Part shown: piece after piece, positions 26,056 through 34,203 of the stretch | Position numbering within the stretch: position 1 is the stretch's first letter | Layout: each line of letters starts with the position of its first letter | Assembly (NCBI GenBank): GCA_900465915.1 | Contig: UBKJ01000003.1 | Location: 126,144 to 190,143, forward strand | Reading direction: 5' to 3' | Length of the DNA stretch: 64,000 nt | Source: Hyphomicrobiales bacterium | Lineage (GTDB): Bacteria > Pseudomonadota > Alphaproteobacteria > Rhizobiales > Rhizobiaceae | Translations under genes and position numbers: made by a program | Notes under the pieces: generated by a model | The model's input: the letters and a program-made list of their open reading frames with translations, nothing else | Databases searched by the model: none | Told to the model about the DNA's origin: nothing

Positions 26056-26264
26056 CAAACCTAGTATCGGTCGCGAAATCTGAAATCGCCAGCGCCGGCG
26101 GCCACATCAGCGAATGCAGGCGCGGTACGAAACACTGGAAAATCTTCTGGCAAACCGCAATGGGCCGAAAGGTGCTGACGGTTTGCGCCGGCTCGGCCAG
26201 CGATCATCGCGCCGTAAACAACGTGAAGGCGCATGTCCGCCGGGAAGCGAAGCAACATGGCTAA
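26052..26264 (+). CDS. Small phage protein, HicA-like fold possible
   Basis: 70 aa, GTG start overlapping the polymerase stop (GTGA). VTNLVSVAKSEIASAGGHIS, RRGTKHWKIFW, a beta-hairpin and SDHRAVNNVKAHVRREAKQ give a beta-beta-alpha dsRBD/HicA-like pattern often found next to phage polymerases. No HicB partner is evident, so not a toxin-antitoxin pair. Confidence 0.6.
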   Translation: MTNLVSVAKSEIASAGGHISECRRGTKHWKIFWQTAMGRKVLTVCAGSASDHRAVNNVKAHVRREAKQHG

Positions 26265-28347
26265 GTTCAGGGAATTGGCCGATTTCGGTTTTCGCGATGA
26301 GCTGGTCGCCGTCGCCATGGGGAGCAAAGTCCCTATTTTCGCGGACTGGGAGACGCACAAGGTTACGGACAGGGACGTTGAACGTTGGGACATGCAGCGC
26401 AACAATGTCGGCTTGCGCACGGGCTATTTTCCGACCTTCGACATCGACATCAGCATCCCGGCGCTGGTGTCGGCGGTCGAAACGATCTTGGCGGACAGCA
26501 TCGGTGTTCGCCACGTCTCGCGGCTGCGGAAAGACATTGCCGCAGGGCGCGTCTACGAGAAGCGCGCGATTATCTACCGGCTCGATCCTTTCGAGAGCAA
26601 ATTCCGCAAAATGCGCGTGTCCGCCAAGACATGGGGTGGGGAGGATATCGCCGTGGAGCTGCTGGCGGACGGCCAGCAGGTGGTGATCGCCGGCAAGCAC
26701 CCGGACGGTTCGGACTATCTTGCCACGGGAAGCGTGCTTGCCACGGGAAGCGCCGACGACATCGACGTTGTGTCTGCGGCCAGCGCGGAGCAGGTCATCG
26801 AAAAGATCGCTGAACACTTCGAGCGTTCGGGCTGCACCGATATCAAGATCACCGGCACGTCCAAGCATCAAGCGCAGGTTACAGGGCATGGCGCGGTGAC
26901 GGACGATCACTGGAAGACGATCCGCGAAATCGTTTCGCACATCCCCAATGACGAAAACCGCCATTGGGATGATTGGCTGAAGGTGGGCTTCGCCATCAAG
27001 ACATGCGCTGGAGACATCGAAGACAGGCAGGATGAAGCGTTCGAGATCTGGGAAGAATTCTCCGCGCGCTCGCCGAAGAACAACGACGACTTCACCCGGC
27101 ATAAATGGGACAACGACATCTGCGTGTCCAACAGGGGGCATGTAGGCTACGGTTCGCTGGTTTGGGAAGCCAAGCAGAACGGCTGGACCGAAACGCCCCC
27201 GGCCGCTGCAAAGGATGTCTTCACCGACGTTGACCTTGGAGGCGGCGCGACGCCGCCGTCAAAGCTGGCGCAGCAAAACCTGAAGACGCTGCTGCATTAT
27301 CCGAAGCAATGGGAAGGGAAGACGCCCCCACCCCGCGAATGGATTGTGGACGGTTGGATTGCCGCCGGCGAGGTGACATCGGTCTACGCGCCGGGAGGAA
27401 CCGGCAAATCGCTTTTGCTCCAGCAGTTGGCGACATGCCGCGCGCTCGGCGTGGATTTTCTGGGGCTGAAAACCAAAAAGGGCCGCACGCTTGTCTTGGC
27501 CTGCGAAGACCAGATCGACGAGGTCTGGCGGCGGCAGGAGGCGATCAACTCGCACTATCTGACGGACATGCGCACGCTCGACCAGTCCGTGGGCTACTGG
27601 AGCCGCACAGGGAGCATCGATAACGCCTTGATGCACATCGATCCGAAGACGAACAAAGGCACGCTGACGGATTTCTGGAAGGGCGTGAAAGCTATCGTGG
27701 AGAGCGAAGGCTTCGACATGGTCGTGGTGGATACGGTCATCGACACGTTTCCCGACAACGAAAACGAGCGCTTCAAGGTCAATCTGTTCATCAAGGGCGC
27801 GCTGGTGAAACTGGCGCAGGAGACAGGGACGGCGGTTGTCTTCACGGCGCACCCGTCGCGCGCGTCCGCCACCAACAAAGAGAGCGACGATCTTTCGTCT
27901 GGCAGCACGGCTTGGGAAGGCTCGGTTCGGCAGAAGCTCGGGATGCGCCGCAACGACGACGGGCTGACCTATAAGCTGGTGAAGAACAAGGCGAATTACT
28001 CGTCCTACGGCGACTATATCACGCTGAAATGGGAGCGGGGCGTCTTCGTCGTCTTGGCGGCGTCCATGCCGCAGGCGCAGCTCGACCAGGCGCTGGAAGA
28101 TTATCTGCTCGACGCGATCCGGGATGCGGACGGCCGGAACATCGAATTGAGTTCCAACCCGAACAGCAAGAGCAAATACGCGCCTGTTTGGGCCGTAGAC
28201 AACATCATGCCGCCCATGGAGATCGAAGACATCGTTCGCTGCGATCCGCAAATCCTCGATAACGCCATGCGTCGCCTGGTGCTGTCTGGGAAGGTCATCA
28301 ACGTCCGCGGCAAAACCATCAACCAGAAGATCGAGAGGGTTCCTTGA
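26257..28347 (+). CDS. Primase-polymerase fused to RecA-like (RepA-type) helicase
   Basis: 696 aa. The N-terminal third matches bifunctional primase/polymerase (AEP) domains: residues in PIFADWETHKVTDRDVERWD, GLRTGYFPTFDIDI with catalytic DxD. The middle region (HIPNDENRHWDDWLKVGFAI) is typical of primase-C-like linkers. The C-terminal half is a RecA-fold helicase with Walker A APGGTGKSLLLQQ and Walker B VVVDTVIDTFPD. Contains a short duplicated LATGS sequence. Ends the rightward replication operon. Confidence 0.87.
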   Translation: MAKFRELADFGFRDELVAVAMGSKVPIFADWETHKVTDRDVERWDMQRNNVGLRTGYFPTFDIDISIPALVSAVETILADSIGVRHVSRLRKDIAAGRVYEKRAIIYRLDPFESKFRKMRVSAKTWGGEDIAVELLADGQQVVIAGKHPDGSDYLATGSVLATGSADDIDVVSAASAEQVIEKIAEHFERSGCTDIKITGTSKHQAQVTGHGAVTDDHWKTIREIVSHIPNDENRHWDDWLKVGFAIKTCAGDIEDRQDEAFEIWEEFSARSPKNNDDFTRHKWDNDICVSNRGHVGYGSLVWEAKQNGWTETPPAAAKDVFTDVDLGGGATPPSKLAQQNLKTLLHYPKQWEGKTPPPREWIVDGWIAAGEVTSVYAPGGTGKSLLLQQLATCRALGVDFLGLKTKKGRTLVLACEDQIDEVWRRQEAINSHYLTDMRTLDQSVGYWSRTGSIDNALMHIDPKTNKGTLTDFWKGVKAIVESEGFDMVVVDTVIDTFPDNENERFKVNLFIKGALVKLAQETGTAVVFTAHPSRASATNKESDDLSSGSTAWEGSVRQKLGMRRNDDGLTYKLVKNKANYSSYGDYITLKWERGVFVVLAASMPQAQLDQALEDYLLDAIRDADGRNIELSSNPNSKSKYAPVWAVDNIMPPMEIEDIVRCDPQILDNAMRRLVLSGKVINVRGKTINQKIERVP

Positions 28348-28418
28348 GTTTCAAACGGATGCGGCGTATAAAATCCGCATGCCGCAACCCTAGGGGATGT
28401 GGTGTTTCCAAAAACTTG

Positions 28419-28450
28419 AAGCCCACACGAAAAGTGTGGGCTTTCTTTTT
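28419..28450 (+). terminator. Terminator of the replication operon
   Basis: AAGCCCACAC, loop GAAAA, GTGTGGGCTT, then TCTTTTT; 71 nt after the primase-helicase stop. Confidence 0.9.
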
Positions 28451-28527
28451 GGCGGCTCGAACATATGGGATCGAGCGAATTTCCTGTCTCAAAAAGCTTA
28501 TTAGGAGTTTCCGCTGTCTAGACAGAT

Positions 28528-28719
28528 CTAGCGCTGTTTTCGGATGGGGAGATTTAACGCCGCCAGCAACAGCACGAAAGCCCACGCGGTTGACTGCATG
28601 TCCGCCCAAGCCGTCGCGAAAAGCATATCAGCCGCAAGGCATGCGACATGAACCAGCGCCGCGCCGGCGGCTGCTATGCAAAGCGTCAACGGAAAATAGC
28701 CTCTGGCCGTTGTCGTCAT
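28528..28719 (-). CDS. Small membrane protein of the leftward island
   Basis: 63 aa with two hydrophobic segments (about 10-32, YFPLTLCIAAAGAALVHVAC; 42-56, STAWAFVLLLAALNL). Follows the lipoprotein gene by 6 bp on the minus strand. Function unknown; a spanin-like or holin-like pairing with the lipoprotein can be considered. Confidence 0.55.
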   Translation of the reverse strand: MTTTARGYFPLTLCIAAAGAALVHVACLAADMLFATAWADMQSTAWAFVLLLAALNLPIRKQR

Positions 28720-28725
28720 GACAAA

Positions 28726-29031
28726 TCATCCGCGCCGTTTGTGGCTGCGAAGACAGCGCGCAATGTACCTATCCCGCAATCCCTGATTCATGTCTGCGGA
28801 CACGATGCGGCCTTGCGTTGGCGTCAAGTTTCCCGCGCCGTCCAAGTACACGGAACCGGGTAGCTGCATGGGTCCAACAGCCTGCGGGATATCTTTGAAA
28901 GACGCGATGCGGCAGGCGTCTACTTCGTCTTGCGAATAGCCCGCGAATTGTGCTGGTGATCGGCCGCCAGACTGGCAACCGCTCAAAGCCGCAACGCCCA
29001 TAACCACCAACACGGAAACCTTGTTTTGCAT
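28726..29031 (-). CDS. Small lipoprotein
   Basis: 101 aa from MQNKVSVLVVMGVAALSGCQ: signal peptide with a lipobox ALSGC (Cys19) and no aspartate at +2, so outer-membrane sorting is plausible. Mature part about 80 aa, not proline-rich. Could be an o-spanin analogue or a lysogenic-conversion factor. ATG 29031 chosen over 29067, since the longer form masks the signal peptide. Confidence 0.65.
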   Translation of the reverse strand: MQNKVSVLVVMGVAALSGCQSGGRSPAQFAGYSQDEVDACRIASFKDIPQAVGPMQLPGSVYLDGAGNLTPTQGRIVSADMNQGLRDRYIARCLRSHKRRG

Positions 29032-29172
29032 TCGCCTTGCCCCTTGTCGCGCCTTGCCGCGAAACATGGGATTGCGTGGGCCGTCCTGTCAATGCCTGCG
29101 GCGTTCAATTCCGCCAGATTTGGCGCGTGGCGCGCGTTGTGGTGTTGTCTGGTGTGGAAGTGCAGAAACAAC

Positions 29173-29197
29173 AAAAAGCCCGCCAGTGGCGGGCTTT
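29173..29197 (-). terminator. Terminator after the CobT-like gene
   Basis: Minus strand: AAAGCCCGCC, loop ACT, GGCGGGCTTT then TTGTTGTTT. Located 34 bp beyond the CobT-like stop; separates it from the downstream lipoprotein gene. Confidence 0.88.
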
Positions 29198-29230
29198 GTC
29201 GATTTGCGCTCTATGGCGTTCACGCGCGGC

Positions 29231-31045
29231 TCATGCCGCGCGCTTGTCCTTGAGTTTCTTCGCCAGCGCCCGCAGGCCGGTGCGGGCGATTTCCTGCATA
29301 TCGGTTGGAACACGAATGGCGGTTGGAAACGCTTCGCTCACGTCGCAGCCGACGCCGAACCCTATAACTTCCACGCCCAAGTTTTCCGCGACTTGGGCCG
29401 ATTTGTAGCAGGCTTGATGCGTATGCGCGCATTCGCCATCCGTGAGAACAAATAGAATGTGGCGCGTCGCCGGCGCTGTTTTCAGAAATTTCGCGGCGGC
29501 AATAATCGCCGGGCTCATGTTCGTGCCGTTGCTCTTGTATTCGGCCAGCAGCTCCATTGAAGACGCGCAGGCGCGCAGGCGCTTATTGAATGGCTTGGCG
29601 ATGCGAAGATGCGCTTGCGCCTTTGCCGTGCTGTCATCGAATGCGGCGACACATACGGGCGCGCCGGCGTGTTCGATGGCTTCGGCCATATGAATGGCGA
29701 GGACCGTTGCCGCAACGTCCATACCATTGTTCATGGATGGTGAAATATCCATAAGGAACATGACCGCCGCATTCTGGCCTTCGTCTTCGTGGCGGCGCTT
29801 GAAAACCCGCGTAGAGCCGGCGCGGATTTTCGCGGCAAGTCGGGTATCGATGCGGCCGCTTTCAAGGTAACGCTCGAATGAAACCCGATCCGGCGACGTG
29901 ACGAAATTCTTAATGTCCGTGCGCAGCTTCGCCGCGCCCGCAAGCTTGCTTTTAAGCTGCGCGAAAGTGTTGCCTTTTGCTTGAACGCGCATGGATGTCA
30001 TCGCATTATGAGCCGGCATAGGTCCGATGCGTTCGCCCTGCCATTTTGAAACGATGGCGTTACTTGCCTGTTTCATGCGCGCGTCATGGTGCCTTGCCGG
30101 CTTGTCGGACAGGCCGAAACGTTGCGTTATGTCCTTGGGCGTAGTGTCTAGCATGTCGTCAAAGACAGCCTTGCCGGCACCGCTTCCGGTTCCGCCTTTT
30201 TTCTGGCCGGCGTCGTCCTGTCCTTGATCGGGCGTGTTGCCCGATCCGCCCTGTTGTGCGTCATCGCCCTGCGAAGCGCTTTGTTCGCCGGCGTCGCCTT
30301 GCCCTTCCGCGTCGCCAGCCTGCGAGGCTTGCCCCGGCGCGCCGTTTGCTTGCGCCTTGCCTTGGGATTGCATCGCCTGTTGCAGAGCTTGCCCGACATT
30401 TTGCAGCCGCCGCGCGATGTCGAGCGCATCCCAAGTGCCTACCTTTCCGTTACGGCAATTTTTGATTTCCGCGAAAATGGTGCGCAACGTGTTTTGCATG
30501 GGACCGCTCAAAGACGACAGGGCAGGAAGTGACGGGCAGTTATAGCCAAGTAGCTCGACGCGCCCGATATAGGCGATTGCAGACAGCAGCGCGCCGGGCT
30601 TATCCCAGTCAAAGCCACTTTTCGCCGCCTTGTAAGCGATGCTATCCACCAGCGTTTCAAGGTAGTGTTTTGCGTTCGGGTAGCTTGGATTGCGGGTAAT
30701 GCCGCGTTCAATCCGCACGTCTTCGATACAGTTGACGGCTTGCGCCAGACCTAGGCGCACGGCTTCATTCCACGCCGCAAAGTCTGTTTGCACGGCATGG
30801 CCTAGAACTTCGTGCAGCCAATAGCCGGTCAGGCGCTCGACTTCCTTTCGCGTCAACACGCCTTCAAGCGGCATGTTCGGTAGGGCAAGGCTAAAACCTC
30901 GGGCGGCGTCATACGCGATCGCGGCGGTTTCGCCCGCGTCGCCTACCGAAATCCGCCAATCCGTGGCTGTGTCGCCCGTCGCCGCGATATAGGATTTGAC
31001 GGCTGCGGTTTTGACGCCTGCGATATAGTCGTAAACGAGTGTCAT
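29231..31045 (-). CDS. CobT-like VWA protein with HExxxH and EDxRxE motifs
   Basis: 604 aa. N-terminal region has LTGYWLHEVLGHAVQTDF (His78, Glu79, His83) and NCIEDVRIERG (residues 104-114), the paired signature of CobT-like/zincin domains. A Gln/Gly/Asp-rich disordered linker spans 222-290. The C-terminal VWA domain carries the MIDAS motif FLMDISPSMNNG (Asp432, Ser434, Ser436) and LTDGE. Downstream of the CobS/MoxR-like ATPase gene, with the same leader motif, so they almost certainly form a MoxR-VWA pair. True cobaltochelatase work is unlikely without CobN here; a remodelling or processing machine is more plausible. Confidence 0.85.
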   Translation of the reverse strand: MTLVYDYIAGVKTAAVKSYIAATGDTATDWRISVGDAGETAAIAYDAARGFSLALPNMPLEGVLTRKEVERLTGYWLHEVLGHAVQTDFAAWNEAVRLGLAQAVNCIEDVRIERGITRNPSYPNAKHYLETLVDSIAYKAAKSGFDWDKPGALLSAIAYIGRVELLGYNCPSLPALSSLSGPMQNTLRTIFAEIKNCRNGKVGTWDALDIARRLQNVGQALQQAMQSQGKAQANGAPGQASQAGDAEGQGDAGEQSASQGDDAQQGGSGNTPDQGQDDAGQKKGGTGSGAGKAVFDDMLDTTPKDITQRFGLSDKPARHHDARMKQASNAIVSKWQGERIGPMPAHNAMTSMRVQAKGNTFAQLKSKLAGAAKLRTDIKNFVTSPDRVSFERYLESGRIDTRLAAKIRAGSTRVFKRRHEDEGQNAAVMFLMDISPSMNNGMDVAATVLAIHMAEAIEHAGAPVCVAAFDDSTAKAQAHLRIAKPFNKRLRACASSMELLAEYKSNGTNMSPAIIAAAKFLKTAPATRHILFVLTDGECAHTHQACYKSAQVAENLGVEVIGFGVGCDVSEAFPTAIRVPTDMQEIARTGLRALAKKLKDKRAA

Positions 31046-31090
31046 TGTGGCGTTTCCTGTCGCTTTTATTGTTGATTGTGGGCGGCGCTC

Positions 31091-32566
31091 TTAGAGCGCC
31101 GCGTCACTGAATTGCGAAGCTGCGGCGGATTCCTGGCGGGCGCGGTTCGCAGCCGCTCCAAGCTTTTTGAAATCCAAATGCGCTTTCGCCAGTTCATTAA
31201 GCGCCACAGCGTCATCGGCCGGCGCGTGATGGAGAACGCAATTCGTGAAGGCGCGCCGCACGTCGATCCCATCTTGGATATCGTTCGCCAGCGCGATCAT
31301 GCGCCGGAAAGACAAGCCTTCCGAAATGTCGCCTTGTTCGCCCGCCCGGCGCGTCTTGCCGGCAAACTCGACAATGGTTTCCGCCGCTTCAAATGTGCAG
31401 CCGGTCTTTGCCTGCAACACTTCGATTTCCTTGCCGGCCGGCAGATAGTCGACGTGAAGGATTTTCGCCGCGCGGTCGAGAAAAGCCGCGTTCATGGTGT
31501 TTGTATCTGCATAGCGGCCGGTGCTGTCGCCATTGCCGGCCGTGTTGTCCGCGATCACGAAAACCACGCCTTGCGCCACGGGAACGACTTCGCCGCCGTG
31601 TTCGGCCAGCGTCAAAAAGCGGTGATCCAGCAACGTTTGATAGAGCGCCAGAACGCCAGCGCGGCAGAATGTGGGTTCGTCAAGAATGATGATGGTGCCC
31701 GCGCGCCGGATGGCGGCAGTCAAAACACCGTCTTTCCATTCCACGCCGCCATTTTCGGCCGGATACATGGAGCCAATCAATTCGACGGGCTCCGTTGTGC
31801 GATGATGCGCGATGCGGACACAAGGCCGGTGAGTGCGCGCGGCGATTTCGCGCGGCAGGGAAGTCTTGCCCGTGCCTTTGGGACCGGCAAGCCAAACCGT
31901 GTCTCCACGTTCAATCGCGACAAGCAAATCTTCGAGCAAAGCGCCGTCAAAAGCGAAATCCTTATCCATGCGCGGCGCGTCGGGCGCGTTCCAGATGCGG
32001 ACCGGGCGCGACGCGACGGAACCAGACTTGACGCCAAACAGCGCGCCGGCGGTTTGCTGCGCGACGGGCTTAGGCTGCGGCAGGGCGCCGGGCGCAAGCG
32101 GGATGACGGGCGCGACGTTCGCGATTTCGTCACGCGCCGCAAGCGCCAGATGCGAAATCGCGTCTTCGAGCGGTTCGCGCAGCTTGTCGCCCAAAAAGGG
32201 CGTTACGTCCGCCAGAATGTCGCGGGCCTTCGCAATCGCGCCGTCAAGGATAGGCGTTGCGGTCACATCGACGGTTTCCGCGTCGTCGCTGTCTGCGGCT
32301 TCAATCGCAGGCGTCTCGACGTTGTCCGCCGTCGATAGATCGGCCGCGACGGTTTCCCCTGCGGCGTTCAACGTCGCAGCCGTATCGGCCGGCAACGCGA
32401 CGGCTGCAACGTCGATGGAAAAGGCGGCTGCGGCGTCAAGCAATTGTTGCTTGGACATGTTTCCGGTGTTCATGCCGGCAAGCACGTCATGACGGTAAGC
32501 ATTCCATGCGGGATGGCTGGAAATGGCGTTTTTCAAGGCGCTCCGCGCTGCATTGGAAAGTTTCAT
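31091..32566 (-). CDS. CobS/MoxR-like AAA+ ATPase
   Basis: 491 aa. An unassigned N-terminal half (1-205, acidic and Ala-rich) precedes the AAA+ core: Walker A GPKGTGKT (228-235), MoxR-type HHRTTEPVELIGSMYP loop, Walker B IIILDEPTF (292-300) and a sensor region VFVIADNTAGNGD. The CobS subfamily is suggested by the order of motifs and by the CobT-like partner 45 bp downstream. Leader AGGAAACACCACA precedes the ATG. Confidence 0.87.
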   Translation of the reverse strand: MKLSNAARSALKNAISSHPAWNAYRHDVLAGMNTGNMSKQQLLDAAAAFSIDVAAVALPADTAATLNAAGETVAADLSTADNVETPAIEAADSDDAETVDVTATPILDGAIAKARDILADVTPFLGDKLREPLEDAISHLALAARDEIANVAPVIPLAPGALPQPKPVAQQTAGALFGVKSGSVASRPVRIWNAPDAPRMDKDFAFDGALLEDLLVAIERGDTVWLAGPKGTGKTSLPREIAARTHRPCVRIAHHRTTEPVELIGSMYPAENGGVEWKDGVLTAAIRRAGTIIILDEPTFCRAGVLALYQTLLDHRFLTLAEHGGEVVPVAQGVVFVIADNTAGNGDSTGRYADTNTMNAAFLDRAAKILHVDYLPAGKEIEVLQAKTGCTFEAAETIVEFAGKTRRAGEQGDISEGLSFRRMIALANDIQDGIDVRRAFTNCVLHHAPADDAVALNELAKAHLDFKKLGAAANRARQESAAASQFSDAAL

Positions 32567-32610
32567 TGTGGTGTTTCCTGTCGTGTTGTTTTTTGGTTGT
32601 GGTGCTGTGG

Positions 32611-32811
32611 TTATGCGGCTTGTTCGTCCGCGTCTTCAAAGGCGAAAAGCCATCCGTTGACGCGGATAAATTCTTGTTCGTCCATATCCCAAGCGTTGAA
32701 AACGCCGCTCAAATCGGCGTCCGGCTGGACCAAAAGATGCAGGGTATGCGTGGTGTTTTCCGCGACGATTTCGCGAGTGCATCCGGCGAGAACTGCGACA
32801 TTGTCTGTCAT
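32611..32811 (-). CDS. Small acidic hypothetical protein at the head of the CobS/CobT island
   Basis: 66 aa from MTDNVAVLAGCTREIVAENT, acidic C-terminus ending EDADEQAA. Not recognised. ATG at 32811 has the shared AGGAAACACCAC leader. First gene of the leftward island, so possibly a regulator, adaptor or substrate of the ATPase. Confidence 0.6.
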   Translation of the reverse strand: MTDNVAVLAGCTREIVAENTTHTLHLLVQPDADLSGVFNAWDMDEQEFIRVNGWLFAFEDADEQAA

Positions 32812-32859
32812 GGCGTGGTGTTTCCTGTTGTGTCTTGTGTTATGGTTCGTATGTCTAGC

Positions 32860-32878
32860 GTGTTTCGCAACGAAACAC
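32860..32878. promoter_or_regulatory. Inverted repeat between divergent island and late genes
   Basis: GTGTTTCG-CAA-CGAAACAC, perfect 8-3-8. It lies in the 101-bp divergent region between the leftward CobS/CobT island and the rightward 32913 gene, and resembles the GAAAC/GTTTC repeats at 15219-15267 and 17228-17242. Operator candidate. Confidence 0.6.
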
Positions 32879-32912
32879 AACACAGCACAACACGAGACAC
32901 AGGAAAAAATTT

Positions 32913-33245
32913 ATGCCGCGTCCAAAAAAGCAAAAAGGCCCGCATTTTTCGGGCAGGGATAAAAGCGATGGCGTGCCGCTGGCGCTCGCAGCCGTGCGTC
33001 ACAAGACGTTTTTGCAGCACTTGCCCAAGTGCAAGCATTGCGGCGATATCGCTATGCGCGGTCAGCAAGTTTGTCGCAGGCATGGCGGCGCGGGTGTTGC
33101 AGCGCGCCGGGGCGAATACGTTCCAACCGGCAAGACGGACCCGAATTATCGCGCCAACAAACAGGCGTTCGCCGACATGCGGAAGCAAGCCGCAATGATG
33201 GTAAATCCTGAAGGTTTCGCTTGCGACGAATGCGACGGTGTCTAG
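32913..33245 (+). CDS. Small zinc-finger phage protein upstream of the packaging genes
   Basis: 110 aa. Basic N-terminus, CKHCGDIAMRGQQVCRRHGG (Cys/His zinc knuckle with the HGGA signature found in many phage proteins next to terminases), then a helical region. AGGAAAAAATTT precedes the ATG. May be a small-terminase-like DNA-binding protein or a late regulator. Confidence 0.65.
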   Translation: MPRPKKQKGPHFSGRDKSDGVPLALAAVRHKTFLQHLPKCKHCGDIAMRGQQVCRRHGGAGVAARRGEYVPTGKTDPNYRANKQAFADMRKQAAMMVNPEGFACDECDGV

Positions 33246-33263
33246 ACACAAGGGCGTGTCTAG
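33238..33263. repeat. TGTCTAG palindrome and stem-loop at the end of the 32913 gene
   Basis: GTGTCTAGACAC (33238-33249) is a 12-bp perfect palindrome; CTAGACAC-AAGGGC-GTGTCTAG (33242-33263) can also form a hairpin. One of several TGTCTAGACA sites in the prophage. Confidence 0.55.
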
Positions 33264-33358
33264 GCGTGTCTTGCAAGGTTTATCAACGGGTTAGCGGGCT
33301 TACCGAAAAGCCAATGCGGCGGCCTGCCGTGCGTTATCGAAATTAGTTGTAAAATCAA

Positions 33359-33625
33359 ATGGTTATGAGCGACACGATGAAAGACGATATGCCGAAAACC
33401 CCTTCGCCGGGTTTGAAAGACGTGGTTATTGAGACGCTTAAAAATGTGTGTCTTGATAAGAGCGCGCCAGCGGCTGCGAAGGCGCAAGCGGCGCGGACGC
33501 TGGCCGAAATCGAAGGGCTTTTAGGAAAGTACCAAGCGCCGCCTACGGATGACGAGACGGCGGGCGAATTGCTTTCGGAAAGTGAAATTGACGCCGAAAT
33601 CGCCCGGCTTACGAAAAAGCGCTAG
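33359..33625 (+). CDS. Small-terminase-like / conserved phage protein
   Basis: 88 aa. VVIETLKNVCLDKSAPAAAK, AQAARTLAEIEGLLGKYQ and the DAEIARLTKKR ending resemble short phage proteins found upstream of large terminases. Candidate small terminase subunit or its fragment, although the large subunit gene is 4.6 kb away. MSDTMK at 33365 is an alternative start. Confidence 0.55.
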   Translation: MVMSDTMKDDMPKTPSPGLKDVVIETLKNVCLDKSAPAAAKAQAARTLAEIEGLLGKYQAPPTDDETAGELLSESEIDAEIARLTKKR

Positions 33626-34203
33626 ACACGCGCCGCAAAGGTGCTGTAATTGGTGCTGCGGTTTCCGAAAAGACAAATGAAATCAATGGGGAACGCATCA
33701 TTGCCGATGATGTGCTCTGCGATTTGGGCGACGATTTGTCGCAGGCCCGCGCTCCAGCGTCCAGCCTAGACACGGCCGGCCGGGGTGGTCGCGATCCCGA
33801 CCCCCGGCCACCCCCTGCGCGCCACCGCTGCAAACGCGACCCGCCACTCGCACCAAATTTTTCGCACCCAACTTTTTCGATTTCTCACCCCTGATTTTAC
33901 CCTCGTGGTGTCGGGCGGCGGGTGGTCGAAGGGGAATGGGGTGTACCCCCCTTTAGGGGGGGATACCCCCCATCCCCTTCTCCCTCGGCTGCGCCGCCGC
34001 CTTCCGGGTACACCAACGGCGCTGCGACCGCGCTACTGTCTGGCGTTGGGCCGTGTTGTGGTGTGTTGTGTTCTGTCTTGCGCTGCGGCGAAATCTGCGC
34101 TAGACATTCGGGCGTTCAACGACTGTGCGGAGACGGTGGCGCTCACGGGATACGAGGCAAGCCACGAAGCCGATGCAGGAAACACTATCCGGGTGTCTCT
34201 GCG
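33626..34203. other. Gene-poor 578-bp stretch before the fibre gene
   Basis: No convincing gene. An open frame overlaps 33606-33894 (with INGERIIADDVLCDLGDD) but has no good start or ribosome site. From 33931 a dense G/C inverted repeat (GGGGAATGGGGTGTACCCCC then CTTTAGGGGGGGATACCCCC and CATCCCC) could fold strongly. CTAGACA-type half-sites occur at 33620, 33768 and 34103. Probable late promoter or regulatory region. Confidence 0.5.

Noticed and set aside
26052..26264. HicA toxin
   Set aside because: The fold pattern fits, but there is no HicB-type antitoxin gene next to it; it sits in a replication operon.
29231..31045. Bona fide cobaltochelatase subunit CobT
   Set aside because: No CobN or other B12 genes in the prophage, and the flanking genes are phage-specific; called CobT-like only.
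33712..33894. 60-aa frame after the small-terminase-like gene
   Set aside because: Weak GTG start without ribosome site and Pro/Arg-rich C-terminus; kept only as a possible remnant.
33922..34203. Upstream extension of the fibre gene
   Set aside because: The added 94 residues are Pro/Cys/Gly-rich translation of GC hairpins; the N-terminus at 34204 looks like a normal fibre start.
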